A stretch of 64,000 bases of DNA from JABCYV01 sp963729325. GTDB lineage: Bacteria; Acidobacteriota; Terriglobia; Terriglobales; Acidobacteriaceae. The stretch spans positions 1-64,000 of the forward strand of contig CAVSNS010000022.1 of the NCBI GenBank assembly GCA_963729325.1, read 5' to 3'. This document shows positions 16,391-23,865 of the stretch, in pieces (position 1 is the stretch's first letter; every line of letters begins with the position of its first letter). Both the position numbers and the translations under genes were made by a program. A model generated the notes under the pieces. That model was not told the origin of the DNA, searched no databases, and saw only the letters and a program-made list of their open reading frames with translations.

Positions 16391-17104
16391 CCCAGTACCC
16401 AACTTCGCGTCCTCAGCGAAAAAGAGGATATTTCTGAGCAGGAGACGCGCGGCTTCGGGTGCGTCAACAGGCTCGATCTTGTTCTGGGGTCCCTTGACGA
16501 GAAAAAAAAGTGTGGATAGCTGCGCCGAGCAATTCTCGCCGACGCGCGCGAGTTCCCCGGCAAAGGGAGTTCCGCAAGCGCGATAACCGTACTGAGTGCG
16601 GCGAATGTAGGAGATTTCGTCGGTTAGCACGGTGACATCACGAGGCGCGAGACAGGCAATCGTGGTTTTGCCCGCTCCGGAGATGCCAGAGAAAAGAAAC
16701 GCCCGGTCATTCCGGACTGCGCTCGCGGCGTGGAGGAGGAATCCGCCTTCCTTGGCCAGAATCAAAGTGTGTACGATGCGCAGCACGGAATCGATGGAGT
16801 AGGGGTTGGCTGACTGACGAATGCGTCCCCGCCCTGCCCGAGGGTCCCAGTGCGCACGAAAATCTCCTCGGCGTAAGCGCCACATTCCATCCCGCATTTC
16901 GACCCGAACGTCGTCCTCCGATTCCGACTCCGGCAACTCGGACGGCGCGGTCAGATCCACATCAAACTCGAACCTGGGTTGTGAAGCAGACCCGACAAAA
17001 CCGGCGTACCTGCTAACCAGCATGTCACGAAAGATTCGATCCTGAGTGCGCAGCAGGATAGAAAAGCCCCCGATTTCCACCGCGATCTCATGATCTTGGG
17101 GCAC
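16373..17104 (-). CDS. HprK-related serine kinase, truncated by transposon
   Basis: Reads 243 residues, but the last eight come from the transposon end; the native part is residues 1-235. P-loop GISGAGKTT (about residues 139-147) within LFSGISGAGKTTIACLA, then VLTDEISYIRR, which resembles the HPr-kinase-related ATPases found beside PqqD and nucleotidyltransferase genes in peptide-modification loci. In some lasso-peptide clusters such kinases phosphorylate the precursor; a similar job here is inferred. The missing 33 residues are encoded at 13831-13932. Starts 35 bp after the S26 peptidase stop. Probably inactive unless the transposon is lost. Confidence 0.85.
   Translation of the reverse strand: MPQDHEIAVEIGGFSILLRTQDRIFRDMLVSRYAGFVGSASQPRFEFDVDLTAPSELPESESEDDVRVEMRDGMWRLRRGDFRAHWDPRAGRGRIRQSANPYSIDSVLRIVHTLILAKEGGFLLHAASAVRNDRAFLFSGISGAGKTTIACLAPRDVTVLTDEISYIRRTQYGYRACGTPFAGELARVGENCSAQLSTLFFLVKGPQNKIEPVDAPEAARLLLRNILFFAEDAKLGTGLIPCC
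16374..16399 (-). repeat. right terminal inverted repeat of transposon
   Basis: Read inward from 16399 it begins GGTACTGGGCTAATTC; partner of 13941-13966. It supplies the false C-terminus (GTGLIPCC-stop) of the truncated kinase. Confidence 0.9.
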
Positions 17105-17139
17105 TCTCTCTGGCTCCGTGTTTTACAGTTCTCCTGCCT

Positions 17140-17637
17140 TCACGCTGGCCCGGCAACTGTAGCTTCAAAACGAGATCTGGAACTCCTGCGCTGAGCGTCG
17201 AGTCGCATGACGATACGCTGGAGCAGATTGCAATGACAAAGCATCCGGCCGAAAATTTGACGGAATGGACCAAGCTTCAGCGTAGGTGCAGGGAACCAAC
17301 TGTCACGTTGAATTTTCGTAACCTTACCCAGCAATTCGCCTGGACGCACGGGCGGATCGGCCTGCGGCATGCAGTCACCGCGAGTAATAAGGAACTCGTG
17401 CTCTAATCTGGTTTTGCTGAGAACACGATGAACAAAGAAGCGACCATCGCGCAAGAAAAGCACGACGTCACCGTGTTCCATTTGATCAAAATTACTATAT
17501 TGGATAGTAAGAAGGTCGCCTGGCCACAACGTGGGTAGCATGCTGGCTCCCGTGGCGCGCAATTTTAATTTGCCGCTCGACTGCAGCCCCTCGGCCGCCA
17601 GACTGCACTTTCGCTGCTCGCAGGCCTCAGCGTTCAT
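17140..17637 (-). CDS. S26-type (signal-peptidase-like) serine peptidase, Ser/His
   Basis: 165 residues. GASMLPTLWPGDLL contains the nucleophile-like Ser32; GDVVLFLRDGRFFVHRVLS carries His70 where bacterial signal peptidase I would have Lys, the Ser/His pattern of the SipW/archaeal type. No convincing membrane anchor is seen, unusual for a signal peptidase, although part of the C-terminus is mildly hydrophobic. Starts 10 bp after the stop of the 59-aa candidate precursor, so a leader-peptide protease is an attractive inference. ATG 17637 is the first good start. Confidence 0.8.
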   Translation of the reverse strand: MNAEACEQRKCSLAAEGLQSSGKLKLRATGASMLPTLWPGDLLTIQYSNFDQMEHGDVVLFLRDGRFFVHRVLSKTRLEHEFLITRGDCMPQADPPVRPGELLGKVTKIQRDSWFPAPTLKLGPFRQIFGRMLCHCNLLQRIVMRLDAQRRSSRSRFEATVAGPA

Positions 17638-17647
17638 CGGTAACAGC

Positions 17648-17827
17648 CTATGACACCTTCTTGTGACCGTGGCACTGATGCTGGGTGCCGCTGATCTTTC
17701 CGCAAGCCAAGGCCAGCGTCTCGAATGCCCGCTCGTAGCGAAACTCTGGCCTTTTGTACGGCTTCTTGGCTTTAGTCTGGCTCGGTGCGCTCCTGTCTTC
17801 TGCAGAAGGCCGGTTCCTCTGAGTCAT
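17648..17827 (-). CDS. 59-aa candidate modified-peptide precursor
   Basis: Small gene, easily missed. The peptide starts MTQRNRPSAEDRSAPS, continues with a basic KAKKPYKRPEFRYERAFE leader-like block (residues 19-36) and ends with a short region containing Cys42 (LALACGKISG) and Cys52 (HQCHG), then HKKVS. KKPYxxPxF resembles the YxxP-hydrophobic leader motif bound by PqqD-type recognition domains in lasso-peptide systems. It lies between the ABC permease and the S26 peptidase, 10 bp from the latter, on the operon strand. No strong ribosome site upstream. Role as substrate of the radical SAM enzyme or kinase is inferred from position and leader motif. Confidence 0.7.
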   Translation of the reverse strand: MTQRNRPSAEDRSAPSQTKAKKPYKRPEFRYERAFETLALACGKISGTQHQCHGHKKVS

Positions 17828-17977
17828 AGAAATACCAATGCGCTAGACGGTTACGTCTGCCTTGCGAACGAAGCACGAGTCCTAAGATAGCGCAGTGTAC
17901 AACAGACAGGAAGCCAAATGCTAAACCTTTGTTAACTCCTCGGACGCCCGGAAGCCAAGCCCGACTGGCCTTGCGTC

Positions 17978-18787
17978 TTAATAGAAAGAGAGCGTGCCGA
18001 GAAACCTTGCGCGCCTTAAGGTGTGGGAAAAAATCAGGAGGCTGAAAGGCAGCAGTGTCAGGGAAAAAATGCTCAGCACCATGATTTCGGGTTCCAGAGC
18101 TGCGAAACTCGCGCCTTCAAGAAGTGCCATGCGCATTCCGTAGAGGGAGTGAGTGATGGGAATCAGGTCGGACAGCACGCGCAGCGCCCAGGGGAGAGTC
18201 GCGACGGGAAACAGGGCTCCGGTCAGAAACCACACGCCGGACCCAAGCAACCACACGACTGCAGATCCCTTTTGAATGGCCAATTGCAAGGCGGCAGCGA
18301 GAATGCCGAGCGCGACCGCGATCAGGAGCGACAGCAGGAAGATCAGTGCGCAAGCTGCGACATTTGGGCTGGGAATTGCGCCTCGCCATAACAGAAGGCC
18401 TGCTCCGATAAAAAGGAGCAGTTGGATCGTATTTCGGCCAAACGCGGAAAGGGCACTCAGTAGAACCAACAACGGCGCGGATGTAGAGGTGGTGACCAGT
18501 ATTTCCAGAGTGCCCGTCTGTTGCGCTTCCTGCACGATCTGCAGGAAAGCGCTGATACCCAGGAGCCAAAATGTGTAGAAGCCGGTGCCCACCAGCACGA
18601 AGGGGAAGTAATCCATTCCCTCGGGACGGAATGAGGGACCGATAGCACGAGAGAGGTAATAAAACGCGGCCAGTTCGGCTGCCGTTCCGGCCGCGGTAAT
18701 CAGAAAGCCTGAGCGATAGCGGATGGCGGTCAAGAGGTCGCGGCGCAGGATGGCGAGCATTTTGTCGAGCGGGCCGGCCAGTCTCAT
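17978..18787 (-). CDS. ABC-2 type transporter permease
   Basis: 269 residues with about six membrane segments, beginning with a cytoplasmic MLAILRRDLLTAIRYRSGF stretch typical of ABC-2 permeases, and a conserved WALRVLSDLIPITHSLYGMR segment near the C-terminus. Start overlaps the ATPase stop (ATGA at 18787-18784), so the two form one exporter. Followed after about 150 bp by the 59-aa precursor candidate; export of the mature peptide is the natural inference. Confidence 0.85.
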   Translation of the reverse strand: MRLAGPLDKMLAILRRDLLTAIRYRSGFLITAAGTAAELAAFYYLSRAIGPSFRPEGMDYFPFVLVGTGFYTFWLLGISAFLQIVQEAQQTGTLEILVTTSTSAPLLVLLSALSAFGRNTIQLLLFIGAGLLLWRGAIPSPNVAACALIFLLSLLIAVALGILAAALQLAIQKGSAVVWLLGSGVWFLTGALFPVATLPWALRVLSDLIPITHSLYGMRMALLEGASFAALEPEIMVLSIFSLTLLPFSLLIFSHTLRRARFLGTLSFY

Positions 18788-19581
18788 CGCCAGCTCCTGG
18801 AGGTCAACGGTGCCGCCTCATCCAGTTCACCAGTGGTCTGAAAATAGAAGGAGCGCAGCTCGTCCGCATCCGCGCCAGTAATTTTCCGGTAGCCCGCCAG
18901 TCGGCCCTTATCCAGCACGGCAGCAAAATCGCCCACCGCGGCGGCCTCGTTGAGGCTGTGTGTGGCCAGAATGACAGTCGAGCCTCCGGCGGGAAGGGCG
19001 CGGATGAGAGTCTGAAAGTGGGTCGCCGCCGCTGGGTCAAGGCTGCGCGTTGGCTCGTCCAGCAAGATGACTGAGGGCTCTTTAATGAGTGCCCGCGCGA
19101 TGCCCAAGCGCTGGTACATGCCACTGGAAAACTTCATGACCAGAGTGTCCGCAGCGTCGAGCAAGCCGGTCCGTTCCAGCACAAGTTCAATTTGACGAGG
19201 TCGTGAGCGGCGAGGGACATCATCCAAGGCGGCAAAGAAATCGAGATTCTCCCGAGCCGAAAGTCGAGGGAAAAATGACCTTTCAGTGGAAACCGCAAAA
19301 CCCACATGTCGACGCACATGATCGGGATCTGTGTAGGTGTCGGCGCCTTCGACCAGGACACTCCCGGCATCGGGAAGGAGCATGGTGGATACCAGCTTCA
19401 GAATGGTTGTTTTTCCACTGCCGTTGGGACCCAGCAGAACAAGCACCTTGCCGCTGGAAACTCGAAGGGAGATCCCATCCAAGGCATGAGTTTCTCCTCT
19501 TCGTTCCCGGCCCATCCAGTTAAACATAGCGGGGCGGTGCCGGAAAACTTTGCTGACCGACTGGAGGATGACACTATCCAT
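18784..19581 (-). CDS. ABC transporter ATP-binding protein
   Basis: 265 residues from ATG 19581 (MDSVILQSVSKVF); an upstream open extension is Arg-rich, antisense to the nucleotidyltransferase start, and not credible. Walker A GPNGSGKTT, signature FSSGMYQRLGIARAL (a LSGGQ variant), Walker B VILLDEPT and switch ATHSLNEA are all present. Pairs with the permease through a 4-bp overlap. First gene of the candidate peptide operon, with the nucleotidyltransferase gene divergent 71 bp away. Confidence 0.9.
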   Translation of the reverse strand: MDSVILQSVSKVFRHRPAMFNWMGRERRGETHALDGISLRVSSGKVLVLLGPNGSGKTTILKLVSTMLLPDAGSVLVEGADTYTDPDHVRRHVGFAVSTERSFFPRLSARENLDFFAALDDVPRRSRPRQIELVLERTGLLDAADTLVMKFSSGMYQRLGIARALIKEPSVILLDEPTRSLDPAAATHFQTLIRALPAGGSTVILATHSLNEAAAVGDFAAVLDKGRLAGYRKITGADADELRSFYFQTTGELDEAAPLTSRSWR

Positions 19582-19652
19582 TTTTCTATTGCAAGAGTAT
19601 CCCGCAAAGACAACGGTATTATAGTGGCGATCGCAGAACTTTCCGCGCCAGA

Positions 19653-20879
19653 GTGGAGCGGCTAATTTCGAAAAAACCACCCTCCCGTATGCCCTCTGCC
19701 CCGCCAATGCCGACAGTCCCGCCAGCCAAGCCTGAGCGACCACAGGTGCGAGCATTCGTCTCCAGCACCGAGTTCGACTTGTTGCTCGCCTGCTGCGCCC
19801 ACGCTTCTGGCGACGAACGTATCCGCGAGATTCTTGAAGGTCCGCTGGACTGGAAGCGGCTTCTCCAGCTTGCCGGGCACCACGCCGTGATACCTCAGCT
19901 ATATCAACGTCTGTCGGCATCCAATGTCATACCCCAAGCGTTGCCTTTGCTTCAGCAGCACTACGAAGCTAACGCGCGGCAGACCCTCTGGCTCACTCGC
20001 GAATTGCTCAGGATTCTCAGTCACTTGCAGAGAAACAGCATTGAGACTCTGCCATATAAGGGTCCCGTCCTGGCTGAAATTCTCTACGGCAATGTTGCGC
20101 TGCGTCAGTTTTCGGATCTGGATCTGCTGATCCACGAGGCGGACCTGGCGAAAGTCAAGGCCGCACTTCTCGAACTGGGATACAAGCCCGCGCTTCAGCT
20201 GACCCCGTGGCAAAACCGCGCTTATCTCGAGTCCGGGTATGAATACGCATTCGACAGCTCTCTCGGCCGGAACCTGTTGGAAATGCAGTGGCGGATTCTG
20301 CCACGTTTCTATTCGATCAACTTCGACGTCGACGCGTTTTTCAGCCGGTCCATGGTCCTGAGTTTAGGCGGACATTCTTTGCGCACGCTTTGCAAGGAAG
20401 ACTTAATGGTGGTGCTCTGCGTTCACGCCGCCAAGCATGTATGGGTACAGCTTTCCTGGCTGTGCGACATTGCGGAGTTATCCCAGTCAGTCGACTGGGT
20501 CGTCGTTCAGGACCACGCCCAGCGGTTGGGCATCGAACGAATCGTAGCGGTGACTTTCATCTTGGCTGCCCGACTTCTTGGGACACGCATGCCGCAACCA
20601 GTACAGGAGCGCATCCGCAACGATCGCGCTGCCGAAGGGCTTGCAGATAAAATTCTGCCAATCGTGGCGCAGAGAACGGAATACCACACGGAATCGATGG
20701 CTTATTTCCGGCTAATGATGGATGTGCGAGAACGGTGGCGGGATCGATTGCGTTTTGTGGGGCGATTGGCTTTCACCCCAAGCGTCGGGGAGTGGAGCTC
20801 GGTCCGATTGCCCGGCCCTCTGTTCCCGTTGTATCGCGTCGTGCGTCTGATGCGATTGGCGCGAAGATTGATTTCATAG
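19653..20879 (+). CDS. nucleotidyltransferase-family protein (PF14907-like)
   Basis: 408 residues; the first 35 are Pro-rich and may be untranslated, as several Met codons follow. Core shows YKGPVLAEILYGNVALRQFSD (in part) followed by DLDLLI, the metal-binding pair of the nucleotidyltransferase fold, and the family-typical HAAKHVWVQLSWLCDIAEL. Proteins of this family recur beside HprK-related kinases and PqqD proteins in lasso-peptide and polysaccharide loci. Here it is divergent from the ABC exporter, so a shared control region of 71 bp is likely. Confidence 0.8.
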   Translation: MERLISKKPPSRMPSAPPMPTVPPAKPERPQVRAFVSSTEFDLLLACCAHASGDERIREILEGPLDWKRLLQLAGHHAVIPQLYQRLSASNVIPQALPLLQQHYEANARQTLWLTRELLRILSHLQRNSIETLPYKGPVLAEILYGNVALRQFSDLDLLIHEADLAKVKAALLELGYKPALQLTPWQNRAYLESGYEYAFDSSLGRNLLEMQWRILPRFYSINFDVDAFFSRSMVLSLGGHSLRTLCKEDLMVVLCVHAAKHVWVQLSWLCDIAELSQSVDWVVVQDHAQRLGIERIVAVTFILAARLLGTRMPQPVQERIRNDRAAEGLADKILPIVAQRTEYHTESMAYFRLMMDVRERWRDRLRFVGRLAFTPSVGEWSSVRLPGPLFPLYRVVRLMRLARRLIS

Positions 20880-20900
20880 CCGACCGAGTTCTGGAAACTA

Positions 20901-21722
20901 TCACCGTTTCGCATTCTTCCTTGCCCGCGCCATACCCGCCCGCAGACCTCGTTCGACGGCTCGCGTATATCCAGACTTCTTCATGCTGGCCATGGCTGCC
21001 GCCGAAATACCGCCCGGCGTGGCTGCCTCGTGCAGCAGATTCTGCAGCGATGTCTTGCCCTCACGCCAGGCGATAAGACCATCCGTGAGAGCGTGCAGGG
21101 CTGCAATCTGTGCCATTCTGCGACTGAGCCCCAACTTCTCGGCGGCTGCCGTCAATACCGCAAGGGCGTGATAGCCGTGGCTACAGGAGTAGGTCACGGT
21201 GAAGGCATCGAACTGGTTCTCAGGAATTTCTACAACGGGCCCGACTTTGCCAAAAAATTGCTTTACCTTTTGCTGTTCCGAGCGTGAGAGCTCGGGGTCA
21301 AACACCACCGCTGTCAGACCGCGCCGACTGCGGCATACCGGACTGGGCATGGCACGGGCCCAACGCACCGGCGGTCCCGCTCCAGCCCGCAACTTGGCCA
21401 GAGGAACACCCGCTGCGAGGCTGACGGCGGTCACGGGGTGGCTAATCTTCCCGATTCTGTCTAGCAATTCACGGACTGAGTTCGGCCTCACCGCGATGAT
21501 CAGAAGATGAGCTTGTTGCACCGCCTTGCCGAGATTATGTTCGACGATCACTCTGTACTGCTGTTTGAGACGCAGCACTTTGCGAGGATGGCGGTCATGC
21601 ACGACGATGGGCTTCTCATATCCAGAGAGCCGGAGGCCGGCCACAAGTGCGCTCGTGATCCGACCTCCGCCTAAAAAGACGGTCGCACTTTTTCGCACGG
21701 CTTTCACGCGAGGTCTACGCAA
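20901..21722 (-). CDS. pyrroline-5-carboxylate reductase-like protein
   Basis: 273 residues. N-terminal Rossmann motif FLGGGRITSALVAGL (about residues 16-30), NADP-contact region VVHDRHPRKVLRL, then the P5CR signatures WARAMPSP and EAATPGGISAAAMASM. The fold and motifs fit ProC, which reduces P5C to proline, but the enzyme is divergent and sits at the end of a five-gene minus-strand group with an aminotransferase and SDRs, so another imine or ketimine substrate is possible. Start overlaps the upstream aminotransferase end by 19 bp. Confidence 0.8.
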   Translation of the reverse strand: MRRPRVKAVRKSATVFLGGGRITSALVAGLRLSGYEKPIVVHDRHPRKVLRLKQQYRVIVEHNLGKAVQQAHLLIIAVRPNSVRELLDRIGKISHPVTAVSLAAGVPLAKLRAGAGPPVRWARAMPSPVCRSRRGLTAVVFDPELSRSEQQKVKQFFGKVGPVVEIPENQFDAFTVTYSCSHGYHALAVLTAAAEKLGLSRRMAQIAALHALTDGLIAWREGKTSLQNLLHEAATPGGISAAAMASMKKSGYTRAVERGLRAGMARARKNAKR

Positions 21723-23044
21723 GCCCGGTCCACAGCCTCGATCAGCAACGCAATATCTTCATCCCTGTGCGCGGTGGAGATGATCCAGTGCAGTCCATTG
21801 GATGGCGTCATGTAGATGCCCTTGTCGAGCAAGCGATGGACGAAGCGAGAATAGCGCTGAGTATCCACATAGGTGCAGTAATCGCGATAGTCGTGAATGG
21901 CCTCCCGATCGGTGAAATAGATCTGGAACATGGGGCCAAACCCCTGCACGATCGCCTTGACGTTGCGCCGGCGAAATACTTCGCGCAATCCAGCAATTGC
22001 CGCATCGCCCATTGCATGAAGCTTGCGATATGCACCATCGGTAGATAGTAGATCGAGGTTAGCGGCGACCACCTTCATGGTAAGGCGGTGTCCGTTGAAG
22101 GTTCCATAGTGCAGGACCATGCCGTCGCCCCAGCGCATGCGATCGAGAATAGAGCGCGGACCCGTCACGGCGCCCACGGGAAATCCGGCGCCCAGCGCCT
22201 TGCCGAAGGTGCTGATATCGGGCTGGAGTCCGTAGTACTCCTGACAACCGCCAGGCGCGTAGCGGAACCCGGTGACGACTTCATCGAGAATGAGCAGCAC
22301 ACCGTAGTCGCGAATGAGTTCGCGGAGTCGCTTGAGAAAGCCATCGCGCGGGAGAATGCAGCCCATGTTGGCCATGATTGGCTCGGTGATAGCGGCCGCG
22401 AGTTCGCGGCCATGCTCGCGCAACACGCGCTCAATGCTGTCCACGTCATTCCATGGCGCGAGCACCACGTCGTCAAAGGTGGTCGGCGGAATGCCTTGCG
22501 AGTCAGGAATCCGGGCCGGGTTTTCCCGCGAACCCAGTTGCTCCAAGGGATGGCCGTGTGCATTCAAAAGATAAGGATCGTACCAGCCGTGATAGTGCCC
22601 TTCGAACTTCAGGAATTTGTGCCGTCCCGTGTGGGCACGCGCTAGCCTCAAGGCCAGCATGGTGGCTTCGCTGCCGCTGTTGGTGAAGCGAACCACTTCA
22701 GCGGATGGGACCATTCGGCAGAAGCGCTCGGCGGCGTCAACCTCTGCCGAGGTTGCGGCCGCAAAGTGTGCGCCCTCGGCCGCTGCCTGCGAAACCTTGT
22801 CAACCAGCTTGGGATGCGCATGGCCATGGATGAGCGCGCCAAACGACATCATGAAATCCACGTATTCGTTGCCGTCGGCGTCCCAGACGCGCGAACCCTG
22901 GCCGCGCTCGAGAAAGATTGGACCAGCAGTGTATACGGATAAGCCGCGCGAAGGGGAGTTCACGCCTTCGACCAGCGATTGTTGAGCGCGGCGAAACCAT
23001 TTCTGCGAGCGAGAAGCATGGCGGCTTGGAGCTGTCTTCGTCAA
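21704..23044 (-). CDS. glutamate-1-semialdehyde aminomutase-like class III aminotransferase
   Basis: 446 residues. PLP-lysine in TFGKALGAGFPVGAVTG, Asp in LLILDEVVTGFR, and the HemL-like opening QSLVEGVNSPSRG with FMMSFGALIHGHAHP. Closest in style to HemL (glutamate 1-semialdehyde to 5-aminolevulinate), but context (P5CR-like and SDR genes rather than heme genes) leaves a different aminotransferase role open. Same strand as the SDRs, 45 bp after the last of them. Confidence 0.82.
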   Translation of the reverse strand: MTKTAPSRHASRSQKWFRRAQQSLVEGVNSPSRGLSVYTAGPIFLERGQGSRVWDADGNEYVDFMMSFGALIHGHAHPKLVDKVSQAAAEGAHFAAATSAEVDAAERFCRMVPSAEVVRFTNSGSEATMLALRLARAHTGRHKFLKFEGHYHGWYDPYLLNAHGHPLEQLGSRENPARIPDSQGIPPTTFDDVVLAPWNDVDSIERVLREHGRELAAAITEPIMANMGCILPRDGFLKRLRELIRDYGVLLILDEVVTGFRYAPGGCQEYYGLQPDISTFGKALGAGFPVGAVTGPRSILDRMRWGDGMVLHYGTFNGHRLTMKVVAANLDLLSTDGAYRKLHAMGDAAIAGLREVFRRRNVKAIVQGFGPMFQIYFTDREAIHDYRDYCTYVDTQRYSRFVHRLLDKGIYMTPSNGLHWIISTAHRDEDIALLIEAVDRACVDLA

Positions 23045-23089
23045 TGCTCCTCAGTGCCCACGTAACGGACCGAGCGTGCCGGCAACGAC

Positions 23090-23851
23090 CTAGTCGGCCG
23101 TGCCGCCGCCATCCACCACAAGCGCAGCTCCGGTCATGAACGACGTGTCGTCGGAAGCGAGAAACAGAACGGCTTTGGCGATTTCGTTGGCAGTTCCTAT
23201 CCGCCCTAAGGGCCGGTTGCTGCAACCTGCCAGATAATCTTCCCATTTCAAACCGCGCATACGCGCGTCCCCTGGAAGCATGGGCGTATCTACGTCTCCG
23301 GGACAGATGCAATTCACCCGGATACCCTGCCGCCCGTGATCGATCGCCATCGCCTTGGTCAGAAGAACCACGCCGCCTTTGGAAGCGCAGTATGCCACCG
23401 CCGCGTCGCCACCCACGATCCCCCAGCCGGAGCTATTGTTGATGATTACGCCGCTGCCCTGCTGGATCATGCCAGGCAGTGCGGACTTCGACATTAGGAA
23501 AGTGCCCTTCAGGTTGATGTCAATTTGGAGGTCCCATTCTTCTTCGGTGCAATCAAGGGCGGTGTGGGGATAGAAAATACCGGCGTTGTTGAACAGGATG
23601 TCCAGGCGACCGAAAGCGTGCACGGTTTCGTCGACGGCGCGGCGGCATTCTTCCGATTTCCTGACATCGGTACGGATAAAAATGGCGGAACCACCTTCTT
23701 TCAAAATTTGCTCGGTCACGGAATGGCCACGCTTTTCGTTGCGGCCGGCTATGGCTATTTTGGCGCCTTCTTTGGCAAAGAGGAGCGCCGAGGCTTCACC
23801 GATGCCGGACGTCCCACCCGTTATGAGAGCGACTTTGTTTGCCAGGCGCAT
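23090..23851 (-). CDS. SDR-family oxidoreductase (copy 1)
   Basis: 253-residue classical short-chain dehydrogenase. NAD(P)-binding TGGTSGIG, NNAG motif and the Ser...Tyr-x-x-x-Lys active site (NNSSGWGIVG then YCASKGG). Ends with the family TGAALVVDGGGTAD. Very like the next upstream SDR in motifs and C-terminus (VVDGGG), so the two are probably paralogues. Substrate unknown. Confidence 0.88.
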   Translation of the reverse strand: MRLANKVALITGGTSGIGEASALLFAKEGAKIAIAGRNEKRGHSVTEQILKEGGSAIFIRTDVRKSEECRRAVDETVHAFGRLDILFNNAGIFYPHTALDCTEEEWDLQIDINLKGTFLMSKSALPGMIQQGSGVIINNSSGWGIVGGDAAVAYCASKGGVVLLTKAMAIDHGRQGIRVNCICPGDVDTPMLPGDARMRGLKWEDYLAGCSNRPLGRIGTANEIAKAVLFLASDDTSFMTGAALVVDGGGTAD

Positions 23852-23865
23852 AGGTGTGGCCCAAG

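Larger units (their letters stand above)
13941..16399. mobile_element. 2459-bp IS1-like transposon with passenger genes
   Basis: Bounded by 26-bp terminal inverted repeats (24/26 identical) and flanked by an exact 8-bp direct repeat, CAACTTCG on the plus strand (13933-13940 and 16400-16407). It interrupts the HprK-related kinase gene; excising element plus one repeat copy restores the frame. It carries an IS1-type DDE transposase and several small genes: a 59-aa KOW-like protein, a zinc-ribbon protein, a 135-aa winged-helix-like protein, a 67-aa coiled protein and a possible 24-aa peptide. An 8-bp duplication and ends beginning GGTA fit IS1-type elements. Confidence 0.9.

Noticed and set aside
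17663..17890. 75-codon plus-strand frame opposite the 59-aa precursor
   Set aside because: No ribosome site and no pattern; the minus-strand peptide has a leader motif and operon position.
18784..19920. Longer ABC ATPase start at 19920
   Set aside because: The extra 113 residues are Arg/Trp-rich antisense of the nucleotidyltransferase gene; the ATPase domain begins at ATG 19581.
11801..20879. Lasso-peptide cluster proper
   Set aside because: No asparagine-synthetase-like cyclase and no transglutaminase-like B2 protease in the window; only the leader motif, kinase and nucleotidyltransferase are shared.
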